Of a DNA stretch of 64,000 nt, positions 17,864-27,002 are shown piece by piece. The notes under the pieces were generated by a model. That model was given only the letters and a program-made list of their open reading frames with translations. It made no database searches and had not been told where the DNA came from. Numbering within the stretch: position 1 is the first letter of the stretch; each line of letters begins with the position of its first letter. This DNA comes from Vibrio atypicus (lineage in GTDB: Bacteria; Pseudomonadota; Gammaproteobacteria; Enterobacterales; Vibrionaceae): assembly GCF_009811315.1 (NCBI RefSeq), contig NZ_BLID01000005.1, positions 62,001-126,000 on the forward strand. Reading direction: 5' to 3'. A program made the position numbers and the translations under genes.

Positions 17864-19141
17864 TTATTGAAAACAGTCAGGGTTGTTTAGTGCAGATTCA
17901 ATTGCTGCGACCAACTGTTCAATGTTTGCCATACTGCTAATATAGGGCGGCATCATATAGATGAGCTTGCCAAATGGGCGAATCCACACGCCTTGCTCAA
18001 CAAAGTGGGCTTGAATCACTTCCATGTTGACGGACTTCGTTGCTTCAACCACACCAATAGCGCCCAACCAGCGCACATCAGAAACTAATGCGTGTTGCTT
18101 AAGCTTGGGTAACAACTCGGCAAAGGCTGTCTCAATTTGATGAGTTTGCTCTTTCCACTCCCCATTTTCTAACAGTGTCATGCTTGCTTCTGCTACCGCA
18201 CATGCGAGTGGATTACCCATGAACGTTGGCCCGTGCATAAAACAGCCTGCTTCACCGCCACAAACAGTGTCAGCGACGTTTTTAGTGGCCAGCGTAGCGG
18301 ATAAGGTCATGTACCCACCAGTTAATGCTTTCCCTACACATAAAATGTCTGGCTGAATACCAGCATGTTCACACGCGAACATTTTCCCGGTTCGGCCAAA
18401 TCCTGTTGCTATTTCGTCTAAGATCAACAAAACACCATAACTATCGCAAAGTTCACGAACACCTTTTAGGAAATTAGGGTGGTAAATTCGCATCCCTCCA
18501 GCACCTTGGATAATAGGCTCCAAAATAACTGCTGCTATCTCTTTGTGGTGTCGTGAAAGTTTATCTTTGACGCTCTCTAGATCACTTTCATCCCAATCTT
18601 GCCAGAAGCCTGTTTTAGGGGAATCGGCGAAGATATGCTCTGGCAAAAAACCTTTATAAAGTGAGTGCATAGAGTTATTGGGGTCAGTAACGGACATCGC
18701 TGCAAACGTATCACCATGATAGCCATCTCGCAGTGTTAAGAACTTTGATCGTTGTTCACCTTTTGCGTGCCAATATTGCAGTGCCATCTTCAGACTCACT
18801 TCCACAGCAACAGAACCAGAGTCCGCCAAAAATACGTGTTCTAAGTTGCTTGGCGCGAAGTTAAGTAGCTTTTTACATAGTTCAATCGCTGGTTCATGAG
18901 TAATGCCACCAAACATCACATGAGACATTTTATCAATTTGACCATGTGCAGCGGCGTTAAGGGCAGGGTGGTTGTAGCCGTGAATGGCCGACCACCACGA
19001 TGACATCCCATCAACAAGTTGCTTGCCATTTTCAAGTTGTATTTGAACACCATTAGCTGAGACGACCGGGTAGCAGGTTAGAGGTGTTAGCGTCGAAGTG
19101 TAAGGGTGCCAGATATGACGGCGATCGAAGGTGAGATCCAT
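17864..19141 (-). CDS. bioA: Adenosylmethionine-8-amino-7-oxononanoate aminotransferase
   Basis: 425 residues. Converts KAPA to DAPA in biotin synthesis, using S-adenosylmethionine as amino donor. The class III aminotransferase motif LLILDEIATGFGRTGKMF precedes the PLP lysine in VGKALTGGYM. GMSSWWSAIHGYNHP is the BioA-specific substrate segment. Start ATG 19141 with GGAG nine bases upstream. Divergent from bioBFCD, sharing the BirA-controlled intergenic region. Confidence 0.96.
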   Translation of the reverse strand: MDLTFDRRHIWHPYTSTLTPLTCYPVVSANGVQIQLENGKQLVDGMSSWWSAIHGYNHPALNAAAHGQIDKMSHVMFGGITHEPAIELCKKLLNFAPSNLEHVFLADSGSVAVEVSLKMALQYWHAKGEQRSKFLTLRDGYHGDTFAAMSVTDPNNSMHSLYKGFLPEHIFADSPKTGFWQDWDESDLESVKDKLSRHHKEIAAVILEPIIQGAGGMRIYHPNFLKGVRELCDSYGVLLILDEIATGFGRTGKMFACEHAGIQPDILCVGKALTGGYMTLSATLATKNVADTVCGGEAGCFMHGPTFMGNPLACAVAEASMTLLENGEWKEQTHQIETAFAELLPKLKQHALVSDVRWLGAIGVVEATKSVNMEVIQAHFVEQGVWIRPFGKLIYMMPPYISSMANIEQLVAAIESALNNPDCFQ

Positions 19142-19162
19142 GTACCAAACTCCAAATAGGAT

Positions 19163-19179
19163 TGGTTAAATTTTAACCA
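19163..19179. promoter_or_regulatory. Perfect 17-base palindrome in the bio intergenic region
   Basis: TGGTTAAATTTTAACCA is symmetrical about a central T and lies beside the BirA operator, on the bioA side. It does not fit the BirA consensus. It may be a second regulator site or part of the bioA promoter. Confidence 0.4.
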
Positions 19180-19180
19180 T

Positions 19181-19213
19181 TTGTAAACTTTTAATTTTCT
19201 TAATTGTTGACAG
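19181..19213. promoter_or_regulatory. BirA operator (bioO) between bioA and bioB
   Basis: TTGTAAACT-N15-TGTTGACAG matches the BirA consensus TTGTAAACC-N14/15-GGTTTACAA at 8 of 9 and 6 of 9 positions. The right arm overlaps the bioB -35 box, so biotinyl-5'-AMP-bound BirA would block RNA polymerase. Confidence 0.8.
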
Positions 19214-19234
19214 TCTACAGGGTGTGGTTAGACT
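19207..19234 (+). promoter_or_regulatory. bioBFCD promoter
   Basis: TTGACA (19207-19212), 16-base spacer, TAGACT (19229-19234). The -35 is perfect and lies within the BirA operator. Confidence 0.65.
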
Positions 19235-19270
19235 AGCCAAGTAACAAATCTAATAACTAAAGGAATGCAC

Positions 19271-20323
19271 GTGGAAGTACGTCACAACTGGACTGTTGCA
19301 CAAGTTCGTGAGCTCATGGAAAAACCATTTATGGACCTTCTTTTCGAAGCGCAAATGGTTCATCGCCAATTTCAACAACACAATCACGTTCAAGTGAGCA
19401 CGTTGCTGTCGATTAAGACCGGAGCCTGTCCTGAAGATTGTAAATATTGCCCTCAGAGTGCCCGCTATACGACTGATATAGAGAAAGAGCGTCTAATGGA
19501 AGTCGATCGAGTATTGGATGCTGCTGAAAAAGCGAAGAATGCTGGTTCAACACGTTTTTGTATGGGTGCTGCGTGGAAAAATCCGAAACAGCGTGATATG
19601 CCGCATCTTCGTAAAATGATTGAAGGTGTGAAAGGCATGGGGCTTGAAACCTGTATGACGCTAGGCATGTTAACTCCGGAACAAGCGAGTGAACTGGCAG
19701 AAGCGGGTTTGGATTACTACAACCACAACTTAGATACCTCGCCAGAGTTCTACGGCAATATTATTACGACGCGTACCTATCAAGATCGTCTAGATACGCT
19801 TTCTCATGTTCGTGATGCTGGGATGAAGATTTGTTCAGGTGGCATCATTGGTATGGGCGAAAATGCAAACGACCGTGCTGGCTTGTTTGTCGAGTTAGCT
19901 AACTTACCAACTCATCCAGAGAGTGTGCCAATTAATATGTTGGTGAAAGTCAAAGGGACGCCTCTAGAAGAAGTGGATGATGTTGACCCGTTTGATTTTA
20001 TTCGCTTGATAGCAGTCGCTCGAATCATGATGCCTAAGTCGGCGGTACGTCTGTCTGCTGGCCGCGAAGATATGAATGAACAAATGCAAGCGCTTTGCTT
20101 TATGGCTGGAGCAAACTCAGTGTTCTACGGTTGTAAGCTGTTAACGACACCTAACCCGTCAGAAGATAAAGATATGATGCTTTTTGAGAAACTTGGAATT
20201 AATAGCCAAGAAGTTTCGCAGAAACCAGATGAAATTGAAGAAAATGATTTATTAGATCGTGTGGTGGAGCGAGTTGCTTCTCGACCTGCGAAAGATGATC
20301 TGTTTTACGATGCCAGCGTTTAG
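19271..20323 (+). CDS. bioB: Biotin synthase
   Basis: 350 residues. Radical SAM enzyme that inserts sulfur into dethiobiotin. The CxxxCxxC cluster motif is in [12 protein letters not shown], and the conserved GAAWKNPK and [12 protein letters not shown] segments are present. I chose the GTG at 19271: the AAGGA site is then six bases upstream. An ATG at 19265 would start right on top of that AAGGA, which is not workable. The reading frame overlaps bioF by 14 bases. First gene of bioBFCD. Confidence 0.95.
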   Translation: MEVRHNWTVAQVRELMEKPFMDLLFEAQMVHRQFQQHNHVQVSTLLSIKTGACPEDCKYCPQSARYTTDIEKERLMEVDRVLDAAEKAKNAGSTRFCMGAAWKNPKQRDMPHLRKMIEGVKGMGLETCMTLGMLTPEQASELAEAGLDYYNHNLDTSPEFYGNIITTRTYQDRLDTLSHVRDAGMKICSGGIIGMGENANDRAGLFVELANLPTHPESVPINMLVKVKGTPLEEVDDVDPFDFIRLIAVARIMMPKSAVRLSAGREDMNEQMQALCFMAGANSVFYGCKLLTTPNPSEDKDMMLFEKLGINSQEVSQKPDEIEENDLLDRVVERVASRPAKDDLFYDASV

Positions 20324-21455
20324 CGACCGTATTCGTCATGCTCTTGCAAGTCGGGAGCAATCGGGCCTTACTCGCAGGTTAATGCCGCTTTCTGCTGGAA
20401 ACCGTCCTGAACTTGAGTGCAATGGCGATAAATTCGTCAATTTCTCGAGTAATGATTATCTTGGTTTAGCCTGTGCTCCCGAACTGTCCAAGGCGTGGCA
20501 GGAAGGCATTGCTTTGTATGGCAATGGTAGCGGTGCTTCTCCGTTGGTGACGGGCTTTAGTTCAGCGCATAAAAACTTAGAAGCGGCATTGTGTGAGTGG
20601 TTAGGTTTTGAACGAGCTATTTTGTTTAGTTCTGGGTTTTCTGCCAATCAAGCTTTGTTATTTGGATTGCTTGAAAAAGGTGATTTGCTTATTCAAGACA
20701 AGCTCAACCACGCTTCTTTGATGGAAGCGGGGATGTTATCACCAGCGACGATGACACGCTTTAAACACAATGACGTCGAATCTTTGAAAAAACGTCTGAC
20801 TTCCGATGCTTTAGTTGTCACCGAAGGTGTATTTAGCATGGATGGTGATTGTGCTCCGTTAAAACAAATTCGAGATGTGACCAACGGTAAAGCTTGGCTG
20901 GCTGTAGATGATGCACATGGTGTCGGTGTGTTGGGCGAAGATGGTCGCGGAAGTTGTAGCGAATTCGGCATTAAACCAGAACTCTTGGTGGTTACTTTTG
21001 GCAAAGCGTTCGGGTTGTCGGGAGCCGCAGTTTTATGTAGCCATGAGGTTGGGGATTACCTCACTCAGTTTTCTCGTCATCATGTTTATTCGACGGCAAT
21101 GCCACCTGCACAGGCGTATGCACTGACATATGCGCTCAATATGATTCAAACCGAACAATGGCGAAGAGACAAACTCCTAGAGCTTCAGCACTATTATGCA
21201 GAATGTTTTTCTTCGTTTCCTGGTTATGTTGAAACTCGAACACCAATAAAGCCATTGGTGCTTGGGGATGCAGAGCGCTCAATGGCTGTGGCGGCAGAGT
21301 TAAACCGCAGCGGTGCTTGGTTGACGGCGATAAGGCCACCGACTGTACCGAAAGGTAGCGCTAGGCTTCGTATTACGTTGACAGCGAACCACGATAAATC
21401 GCAAGTGGAATGGCTTGCGAAGCATTTATATAAAGCATTGGAAAAGGTGGGTTAA
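20310..21455 (+). CDS. bioF: 8-amino-7-oxononanoate synthase
   Basis: 381 residues. PLP enzyme condensing pimeloyl-ACP with alanine to KAPA. The PLP lysine is in [24 protein letters not shown] carries the Asp and His that contact the cofactor; [10 protein letters not shown] is the N-terminal substrate motif. ATG 20310 ([12 protein letters not shown]) lies inside the end of bioB, indicating translational coupling. TAATG junction with bioC. Confidence 0.95.
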   Translation: MPAFSDRIRHALASREQSGLTRRLMPLSAGNRPELECNGDKFVNFSSNDYLGLACAPELSKAWQEGIALYGNGSGASPLVTGFSSAHKNLEAALCEWLGFERAILFSSGFSANQALLFGLLEKGDLLIQDKLNHASLMEAGMLSPATMTRFKHNDVESLKKRLTSDALVVTEGVFSMDGDCAPLKQIRDVTNGKAWLAVDDAHGVGVLGEDGRGSCSEFGIKPELLVVTFGKAFGLSGAAVLCSHEVGDYLTQFSRHHVYSTAMPPAQAYALTYALNMIQTEQWRRDKLLELQHYYAECFSSFPGYVETRTPIKPLVLGDAERSMAVAAELNRSGAWLTAIRPPTVPKGSARLRITLTANHDKSQVEWLAKHLYKALEKVG

Positions 21456-22258
21456 TGAACCAAGCTATTGCAATTAACTCTGAAATAATGGTCGATAAGC
21501 AAGCCATTGCTGAAGCATTTGGTAAAGCGGCTAAAAGCTATGATCTTCATGCGGCTTTCCAGCGAGATGTAGGTGAACAGTTATTAACGCTCCTCCCGGT
21601 AAGTTTAGAGGGCAAAAGGGTTCTAGACCTTGGGTGTGGTACCGGCTATTTTTCCAAACGTCTGCTTGAGCGTGGTGCTCAAGTAGTCTGCTTTGACCTC
21701 TCTTCTGAAATGCTCAATAGAGCTAAGCAGCGCTGCGGAGATCAATCTGTTAGCTATCAACAAGGTGACGCTGAACAGCTTCCTTTTGGTGATGAGAGTT
21801 TTGATTTTGTGTTTTCTAGCCTTGCATTGCAGTGGTGTGAAGACTTGTCTCGACCACTAAGAGAAATTCGTCGAGTATTGAAACCTTGTGGTCAAGCTGC
21901 TTTCTCTACCCTGCTTGATGGTTCTCTTTGTGAGTTAAAGGCATCTTGGGCGAAAATTGACTCATATCAACACGTCAATGATTTTATAAGTACCAATCAG
22001 GTAAAAATTGCGTTAGCGCAATCCGAATGCCAAAACCATCGACTAAACTTGCCCACGATCACAGTTTGGTACGATTCTGCTTTTTCTTTAATGCGTGATT
22101 TAAAAGGCATTGGTGCAAATCATGTAAGTGGTCGCTCACAAGGCTTGACCAGTCGCAAAGCACTGATGCAAGTTGAGCGAGCGTATCAAACATTCAAAAA
22201 CCATCAGGGTCTTCTACCTGCAACATATCAGGTTTGTTTAGGGGTTATTAATCGATGA
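21455..22258 (+). CDS. bioC: Malonyl-ACP O-methyltransferase
   Basis: 267 residues. Methylates malonyl-ACP so the fatty-acid machinery can build pimeloyl-ACP for biotin. The SAM-binding motif [16 protein letters not shown] is at about residues 49-63, and LALQWCEDL matches the BioC signature. One-base overlap with bioF (TAATG) and four with bioD. I see no bioH in the window; the esterase partner must lie elsewhere. Confidence 0.93.
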   Translation: MNQAIAINSEIMVDKQAIAEAFGKAAKSYDLHAAFQRDVGEQLLTLLPVSLEGKRVLDLGCGTGYFSKRLLERGAQVVCFDLSSEMLNRAKQRCGDQSVSYQQGDAEQLPFGDESFDFVFSSLALQWCEDLSRPLREIRRVLKPCGQAAFSTLLDGSLCELKASWAKIDSYQHVNDFISTNQVKIALAQSECQNHRLNLPTITVWYDSAFSLMRDLKGIGANHVSGRSQGLTSRKALMQVERAYQTFKNHQGLLPATYQVCLGVINR

Positions 22259-22935
22259 TTGATGCATTTTTTATTGCTGGTACGGATACCGATGTTGGAA
22301 AAACAGTTGCTTCTAAAGCAATTTTAAACGCGTTAGCGAATAAAGGTCTTAAAACCATTGGCTACAAACCGGTTGCCGCTGGTAGTGACAAAACAGAATT
22401 GGGTTTTCGTAACTCAGATGCGCTTTTTTTACAAAACGCATCTACGGTTGATGTCGCTTATGATGACGTTAACCCATACGCTCTTGAGCTGCCTGCATCA
22501 CCGCACATTGCAGCAAAAGCAGAAGGTATCGAGATAGAGTATTCAGTATTAAGCGACAAATTAGCGCAGCACAAACAACAGTCTGATATCGTTCTTGTCG
22601 AAGGTGCAGGAGGTTGGCGAGTTCCTGTCTCTGATGCAGACTGCCTATCGACTTGGGTACAACAAGAAAAGCTTCCTGTTGTGCTTGTCGTTGGTATTAA
22701 ACTTGGGTGCTTAAGCCATGCAATGTTAACACTTGATGCGATTAAAGCTGATGGTCTTAATGTTGTGGGATGGGTAGCTAACCGTGTTAACCCAGGTACA
22801 GAGCACTATGCTGAAATTATTGAAATGCTTGAGCAGAAAATTGACGCACCAAAAATCGGTGAGATTCCTTATGTACCAAGCGTTAAGCGTAAAGAGTTAG
22901 GCAAATACATTAATGTAGAGCCTCTTTTTGCGTAA
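22255..22935 (+). CDS. bioD: Dethiobiotin synthetase
   Basis: 226 residues. ATP-dependent ureido-ring closure of DAPA to dethiobiotin. P-loop [13 protein letters not shown] at residues about 8-20; [14 protein letters not shown] is the second BioD motif, and WVANRVNP sits near the nucleotide base site. Last gene of the biotin operon; a bidirectional terminator follows. Confidence 0.94.
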   Translation: MIDAFFIAGTDTDVGKTVASKAILNALANKGLKTIGYKPVAAGSDKTELGFRNSDALFLQNASTVDVAYDDVNPYALELPASPHIAAKAEGIEIEYSVLSDKLAQHKQQSDIVLVEGAGGWRVPVSDADCLSTWVQQEKLPVVLVVGIKLGCLSHAMLTLDAIKADGLNVVGWVANRVNPGTEHYAEIIEMLEQKIDAPKIGEIPYVPSVKRKELGKYINVEPLFA

Positions 22936-22960
22936 TCCAAAAGTGAGTAAATAAAAATAT

Positions 22961-22987
22961 AAAGGGCAGCCAATGAGGCTGCCCTTT
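22961..22987. terminator. Bidirectional terminator between bioD and the 55-residue ORF
   Basis: Eleven-pair stem AAAGGGCAGCC / GGCTGCCCTTT with a 5-base loop; serves bioD on the plus strand and the small minus-strand ORF. Confidence 0.82.
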
Positions 22988-23006
22988 GTCATTTGTTGAG
23001 ACTCGC

Positions 23007-23174
23007 TTATTTTTCGTTTGTCAGCCCCAACATAGCTTGCTGCATTTCTGCAACATGCGCTTGTGATGCATGCTCGGAAGTGATGCCGAGTTGCTGTTTC
23101 GCTTCTTCCTCTGAAATACCAAGGTGACAGCAAAGTAAATCAATAGCCATTTGATAGTTGCTAGTTTCAACCAT
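23007..23174 (-). CDS. Small hypothetical protein, 55 residues
   Basis: Predicted protein begins MVETSNYQMAIDLLCCHLGI and ends LGLTNEK. An ideal-looking site AGGGA lies about nine bases before the ATG, and the frame ends just before a terminator. SEEEAKQQLGITSEHASQAH looks like a helical, acidic segment; two adjacent cysteines sit at 15-16. No signal peptide or membrane helix. I do not know the family. The good ribosome site, proper terminator and amino-acid bias support a real gene. Confidence 0.72.
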   Translation of the reverse strand: MVETSNYQMAIDLLCCHLGISEEEAKQQLGITSEHASQAHVAEMQQAMLGLTNEK

Positions 23175-23515
23175 GATGTTATCCCTTTATTCGTGGATTT
23201 TATATCTAAGCAAAATTTAGCATGCCTAGGTTTAAGTACAATAAGACCAAAGTCTAATGCTTTTTACAGCTGTTTATTGGTGCTTGGCGAGGTATCACGC
23301 ATGTCGATGAATTGGTCATATTTTTTACGATCTTAGCGTTTAAGAAAACAAATGTTTCAATTTGAGACTTAACCTTGTTTTTAAAACAGATAGACTATAT
23401 CTATAAAACAAGTATTTTATTGCAGCTGCCAAACGTAAAAACCTTCTTCATGCTCGAAGATAGGAGCGCCTTGGCGGTACATATAATAATAAGCTTCCAG
23501 TTTCGGAGAAAAGTA
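23175..23515. other. Intergenic region upstream of htpX
   Basis: About 340 bases between the small minus-strand ORF and htpX. It holds an interrupted inverted repeat at 23374-23412 (outer arms CTTGTTTT / AAAACAAG, inner arms AGATA / TATCT) and a TATAAT at 23482-23487 without a good -35. I found no heat-shock promoter consensus. No further gene is supported. Confidence 0.4.
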
Positions 23516-24379
23516 ATGAAGCGTGTCATGTTGTTCTTAGCAACCAACCTAGCAGTCGTGCTGGTGTTAAGTGTTGTACTCAATATTGTTTATGCTGTAA
23601 CGGGGATGCAGCCTGGTAGCCTGTCAGGGTTACTGTTAATGGCGGCTGTATTTGGTTTTGGTGGTTCGTTTATTTCATTGATGATGTCAAAAAGCATGGC
23701 GTTACGCTCTGTTGGCGGCATGGTGATTGAGAGCCCACGTAACGAGACAGAACATTGGCTTCTGGAAACGGTTCGCCGTCAATCAGAGCAAGTAGGCATT
23801 GGTATGCCAACCGTAGCGATCTATGATTCTGCGGACATTAATGCATTTGCAACCGGTGCGAAGCGTGATGATTCGCTTGTCGCTGTTTCAACGGGCCTAC
23901 TTCATAATATGACTCGTGATGAGGCAGAAGCTGTACTTGCCCATGAAGTGAGTCACATTGCTAACGGTGACATGGTCACTATGACCTTGATGCAAGGTGT
24001 TGTGAATACATTTGTTATCTTCTTATCACGCTTTATCGCGAACATTGTTTCGTCAAATAGCGATGAAGAGGAAGGCGGAAGCAATATGATGGTTTACTTC
24101 GGTGTCTCTATGGTATTGGAGTTGATTTTCGGCTTCTTGGCGAGCTTTATTACTATGTGGTACAGCCGCCATCGCGAATTCCATGCGGATGCGGGTGCAG
24201 CGCAATTGGTCGGAAAACAGAAAATGATAGCAGCGCTTGAGCGTCTAAAGGTTAGCCATGAGTCACAGCTTGAAGGTTCTATGATGGCTTTTGGTATCAA
24301 TGGCAAACGTTCGATGACAGAGCTACTAATGAGCCATCCACCGTTAGATAAACGCATAAACGTGTTACGTAATTCATAA
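23516..24379 (+). CDS. htpX: Membrane zinc metalloprotease HtpX
   Basis: 287 residues, similar to E. coli HtpX. Inner-membrane protease that degrades misfolded membrane proteins with FtsH. Two N-terminal helices at about 4-22 and 33-55, the zinc motif HEVSH in [14 protein letters not shown], a further pair of hydrophobic segments around residues 160-215, and the third ligand glutamate in [12 protein letters not shown] 23516 is chosen for its GGAGAAAAGTA ribosome site and homology; the frame is open for 47 codons upstream, but that stretch has no match to the family. Confidence 0.94.
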   Translation: MKRVMLFLATNLAVVLVLSVVLNIVYAVTGMQPGSLSGLLLMAAVFGFGGSFISLMMSKSMALRSVGGMVIESPRNETEHWLLETVRRQSEQVGIGMPTVAIYDSADINAFATGAKRDDSLVAVSTGLLHNMTRDEAEAVLAHEVSHIANGDMVTMTLMQGVVNTFVIFLSRFIANIVSSNSDEEEGGSNMMVYFGVSMVLELIFGFLASFITMWYSRHREFHADAGAAQLVGKQKMIAALERLKVSHESQLEGSMMAFGINGKRSMTELLMSHPPLDKRINVLRNS

Positions 24380-24410
24380 CGCTTAAATTAGCACTTGATT
24401 GAATTAATAA

Positions 24411-24441
24411 AAAAGGCTTGGTTTTGTACCAAGCCTTTTTT
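24411..24441 (+). terminator. Terminator after htpX
   Basis: Eleven-pair stem AAAAGGCTTGG / CCAAGCCTTTT with a 7-base loop and TTTTTT tail. Its last T is also the first base of the TGATCC element of the next promoter. Confidence 0.87.
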
Positions 24442-24470
24442 GATCCAAGCGAATCAAATCAACGTATAAA
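24441..24470 (+). promoter_or_regulatory. Putative ECF sigma (ChrR-type sigma-E) promoter
   Basis: TGATCC (24441-24446), 18-base spacer, TATAAA (24465-24470). TGATCC is the -35 element of promoters read by the ChrR-regulated sigma-E of Rhodobacter and its relatives, which control a singlet-oxygen response that includes cfa-like and amine-oxidase genes as found directly downstream. No standard -35 is present. Confidence 0.6.
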
Positions 24471-24568
24471 CCGGAAATTAGTAAGTTTTCCATGTTTGTA
24501 CAGCTCAAAAAAGTATCCTACTTTTAACATGTTGTACGCATTGTACCTTGTATAGCAAAGGTGAAAGG

Positions 24569-24988
24569 ATGAATGTTGAGTCAGTTGGTTCGGTCTACCA
24601 GCACTTAAGTAAACGTAATTTATATTTGCTAGACGATATCTACCATGAAGATGTTGTGTTTGAAGATGCAGCCCATCGTTTAGAAGGGTGGAGTGCATTG
24701 CAGCAATATTTTTCTTCCTTGTACTCGAATGTTCATCGTTGCGAATTTGATATAAAAGAGCAGCAGCAAGTTGGAGACAGCGGTTTTCTCACTTGGACGA
24801 TGACGTTAGAGCATCCAAAGCTTAAGAGTGGTTCTCAGGTTCAAGTTAATGGAGTCAGTCATCTTAAGTTTTACCAAGGTAAGGTCATCTACCACCGCGA
24901 TTACTTCGATTTGGGGGAGATGCTTTACGAGAATTTACCTCTACTTGGAAAAGTGATTAAGACGATTAAACAGAGGCTAGGGCAATGA
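24569..24988 (+). CDS. NTF2-like (SnoaL-type) protein
   Basis: 139 residues, cone-fold pattern: MNVESVGSVYQHLSKRN, then DIYHEDVVFEDAAHRLEG, and later GVSHLKFYQGKVIYHRDYFD. Members are small-molecule-binding or isomerase-like proteins. Exact role unknown, but this is the first gene of the lipid-modification operon. ATG 24569 follows AAAGGTGAAAGG. Four-base overlap with the SDR gene indicates coupling. Confidence 0.8.
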   Translation: MNVESVGSVYQHLSKRNLYLLDDIYHEDVVFEDAAHRLEGWSALQQYFSSLYSNVHRCEFDIKEQQQVGDSGFLTWTMTLEHPKLKSGSQVQVNGVSHLKFYQGKVIYHRDYFDLGEMLYENLPLLGKVIKTIKQRLGQ

Positions 24989-25710
24989 ATTGCGTCTTAA
25001 TTACAGGCGCTACTTCTGGCATTGGGATGCAACTAGCGAAAGATTATGCTGACAGTGGCTGGCACGTTGTCGCTTGTGGCAGAAATAGCCTTGCTTTGCA
25101 GCTTTTACAGCACTACTCAAGTTTAATTACCCCTTTAGAATTTGATCTGACTGATTTAAATGAGACGACTCGGGCAATTGGCAAACTCGATTTAGAACCC
25201 GAACTTTGGATCCTTAACGCAGGAAACTGTGAGTACATAGATAACGGGGTTATCGAAGCTGCCTTGTTTCGTCGTGTGTTCGATATTAATGTCATTGGAT
25301 TGGTTAATGCTATCGAAGCTTGCCAAAGTCGGTTTCGCGCGGGTCATCGCATTGCTATCGTTGGGTCGATAGCTAGCGAACTAGCTTTACCACGTGCTGA
25401 AGCTTACGGTGCATCAAAAGCTGCGGTGAGCTATCTCGCAAGGACCTTGCAGCTAGCACTTAAAAAACAATCGATTGATGTGTCGACTGTTTATCCAGGC
25501 TTTGTTGAAACGCCACTTACCGATAAAAACACTTTTCCCATGCCAATGATGGTCAGTGTGGAGTACGCATCAAAGGCGATTCGAGATGGTTTAGCGAAAG
25601 GCTTATCTCACATTTATTTTCCTCGTAGATTTACTCTCTTAATGCGTTTGCTTGGGGCTCTTCCTTATCGCTGGCAAAACGTACTCACCTCAAAACTCAT
25701 CTCTGGGTAA
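24985..25710 (+). CDS. Short-chain dehydrogenase/reductase
   Basis: 241 residues. Classical SDR with cofactor loop TGATSGIG at residues 7-14, NAG motif in LNAGN and catalytic Tyr-x3-Lys in YGASKAAVSYLA, with the preceding Ser in VGSIASELAL. Likely acts on a fatty-acyl or related intermediate given its operon, but the substrate is inferred only. Cytosolic; no signal. The stop lies 11 bases before the flavoprotein gene. Confidence 0.87.
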   Translation: MNCVLITGATSGIGMQLAKDYADSGWHVVACGRNSLALQLLQHYSSLITPLEFDLTDLNETTRAIGKLDLEPELWILNAGNCEYIDNGVIEAALFRRVFDINVIGLVNAIEACQSRFRAGHRIAIVGSIASELALPRAEAYGASKAAVSYLARTLQLALKKQSIDVSTVYPGFVETPLTDKNTFPMPMMVSVEYASKAIRDGLAKGLSHIYFPRRFTLLMRLLGALPYRWQNVLTSKLISG

Positions 25711-25721
25711 AGGAGTTCATT

Positions 25722-27002
25722 ATGAAAATTGCGATTATAGGAACGGGTATATCAGGGCTTACTTGCGCATACAGGCTGAATGCACAACATGATATTACAG
25801 TGTACGAAGCGAATGACTATATTGGCGGTCACACTGCGACAGTGGATGTGGAGCTAGCTGGTGAAACATACGCCGTTGATACGGGGTTTATTGTATATAA
25901 CGATCGTACTTACCCAAACTTTATTCAAATGATGAATGAGATTGGAGTAAAGGGAAATCCGACTCAAATGAGTTTCAGCGTACGAAACGATGCAACGGGT
26001 TTGGAGTATAACGGGCATACCATTACCACACTGTTTGCTCAGAAGCGTAATTGGCTCAATCCTAAATTCTACTCTTTTATTTTTGAGATTTTGCGTTTTA
26101 ACAAGAGCGTTAAGGAAGTCGTTGAGTTGGGCGCCGGAAAGGGACAAACGTTAGGTCATTTCCTCACTGAGAATCAATTCAGTGATTACTTCAGTAAAAA
26201 CTACATATTACCGATGGGCGCCGCAATTTGGTCATCAACCTTAGCGGATATGCGAGCATTCCCTTTAGATTTCTTTGCTCGATTCTTTTTAAACCACGGC
26301 TTACTTGATGTTACTAACCGCCCACAGTGGTACGTGATTGAGGGCGGTTCAAGAGCGTATATCGAGCCTTTGACACGAAGCTTTTCCGACAAAATCCGTT
26401 TAGCGACTCCAGTGGAGAAAGTTTCGAGAGACTCTGCGGGCGTAAAGGTATGGGCTAAAGGCGAGATTGAGCGTTTCGACCATGTCATTTTTGCATGTCA
26501 TAGCGATCAGGCGTTGGCCATGCTGGATGATGCGACGCAGCTTGAGCAAGATATCCTTAGCGATTTAGAGTATCAGCAAAACGAAGTGATACTTCATACG
26601 GATGCTTCTTTATTGCCAAAACGTAAAGCTGCGTGGGCGGCTTGGAATTATTGGTTAGACGGAGGTCGAGATGAGCAACAGAGACCGCCGACTCTCACTT
26701 ATAATATGAACATACTGCAACATATCGAAGCACCTGAGACGTTTTGTGTGTCGCTGAATAGTGCAGAGCAGATCGATTCGAAAAAAATCTTACGCACTTT
26801 CTATTACGACCATCCAGTATTTAGCCGCCAATCTATGCGAGCGCAAGGTCGCCGTAGCGAAATCAACGGGCATAACCAAACTTGGTTTTGCGGTGCATAC
26901 TGGTACAACGGCTTCCATGAAGATGGTGTGAGAAGCGGTTTAGATGTTGTTACTGGTCTAGAAGCGTTAACTGGGCAAGTCGGTCAAAAAGGGGCAGCCT
27001 AA
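25722..27002 (+). CDS. FAD-dependent amine oxidase-like protein
   Basis: 426 residues. N-terminal FAD-binding GxGxxG fold IAIIGTGISGLTCAYRL (about residues 3-19), then VYEAND and GGHTATVDVE. Belongs to the flavin amine-oxidase/desaturase-like family. In Rhodobacter a paralogous flavoprotein next to a cfa-like methyltransferase is needed for furan fatty acid synthesis under singlet oxygen. Here its role is inferred from that context. One-base overlap (TAATG) with the next gene. Confidence 0.85.
   Translation: MKIAIIGTGISGLTCAYRLNAQHDITVYEANDYIGGHTATVDVELAGETYAVDTGFIVYNDRTYPNFIQMMNEIGVKGNPTQMSFSVRNDATGLEYNGHTITTLFAQKRNWLNPKFYSFIFEILRFNKSVKEVVELGAGKGQTLGHFLTENQFSDYFSKNYILPMGAAIWSSTLADMRAFPLDFFARFFLNHGLLDVTNRPQWYVIEGGSRAYIEPLTRSFSDKIRLATPVEKVSRDSAGVKVWAKGEIERFDHVIFACHSDQALAMLDDATQLEQDILSDLEYQQNEVILHTDASLLPKRKAAWAAWNYWLDGGRDEQQRPPTLTYNMNILQHIEAPETFCVSLNSAEQIDSKKILRTFYYDHPVFSRQSMRAQGRRSEINGHNQTWFCGAYWYNGFHEDGVRSGLDVVTGLEALTGQVGQKGAA

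Noticed and set aside
23151..23336. 60-residue plus-strand open frame between bioD and htpX
   Set aside because: Overlaps the small minus-strand ORF start region, no ribosome site, no recognisable sequence.
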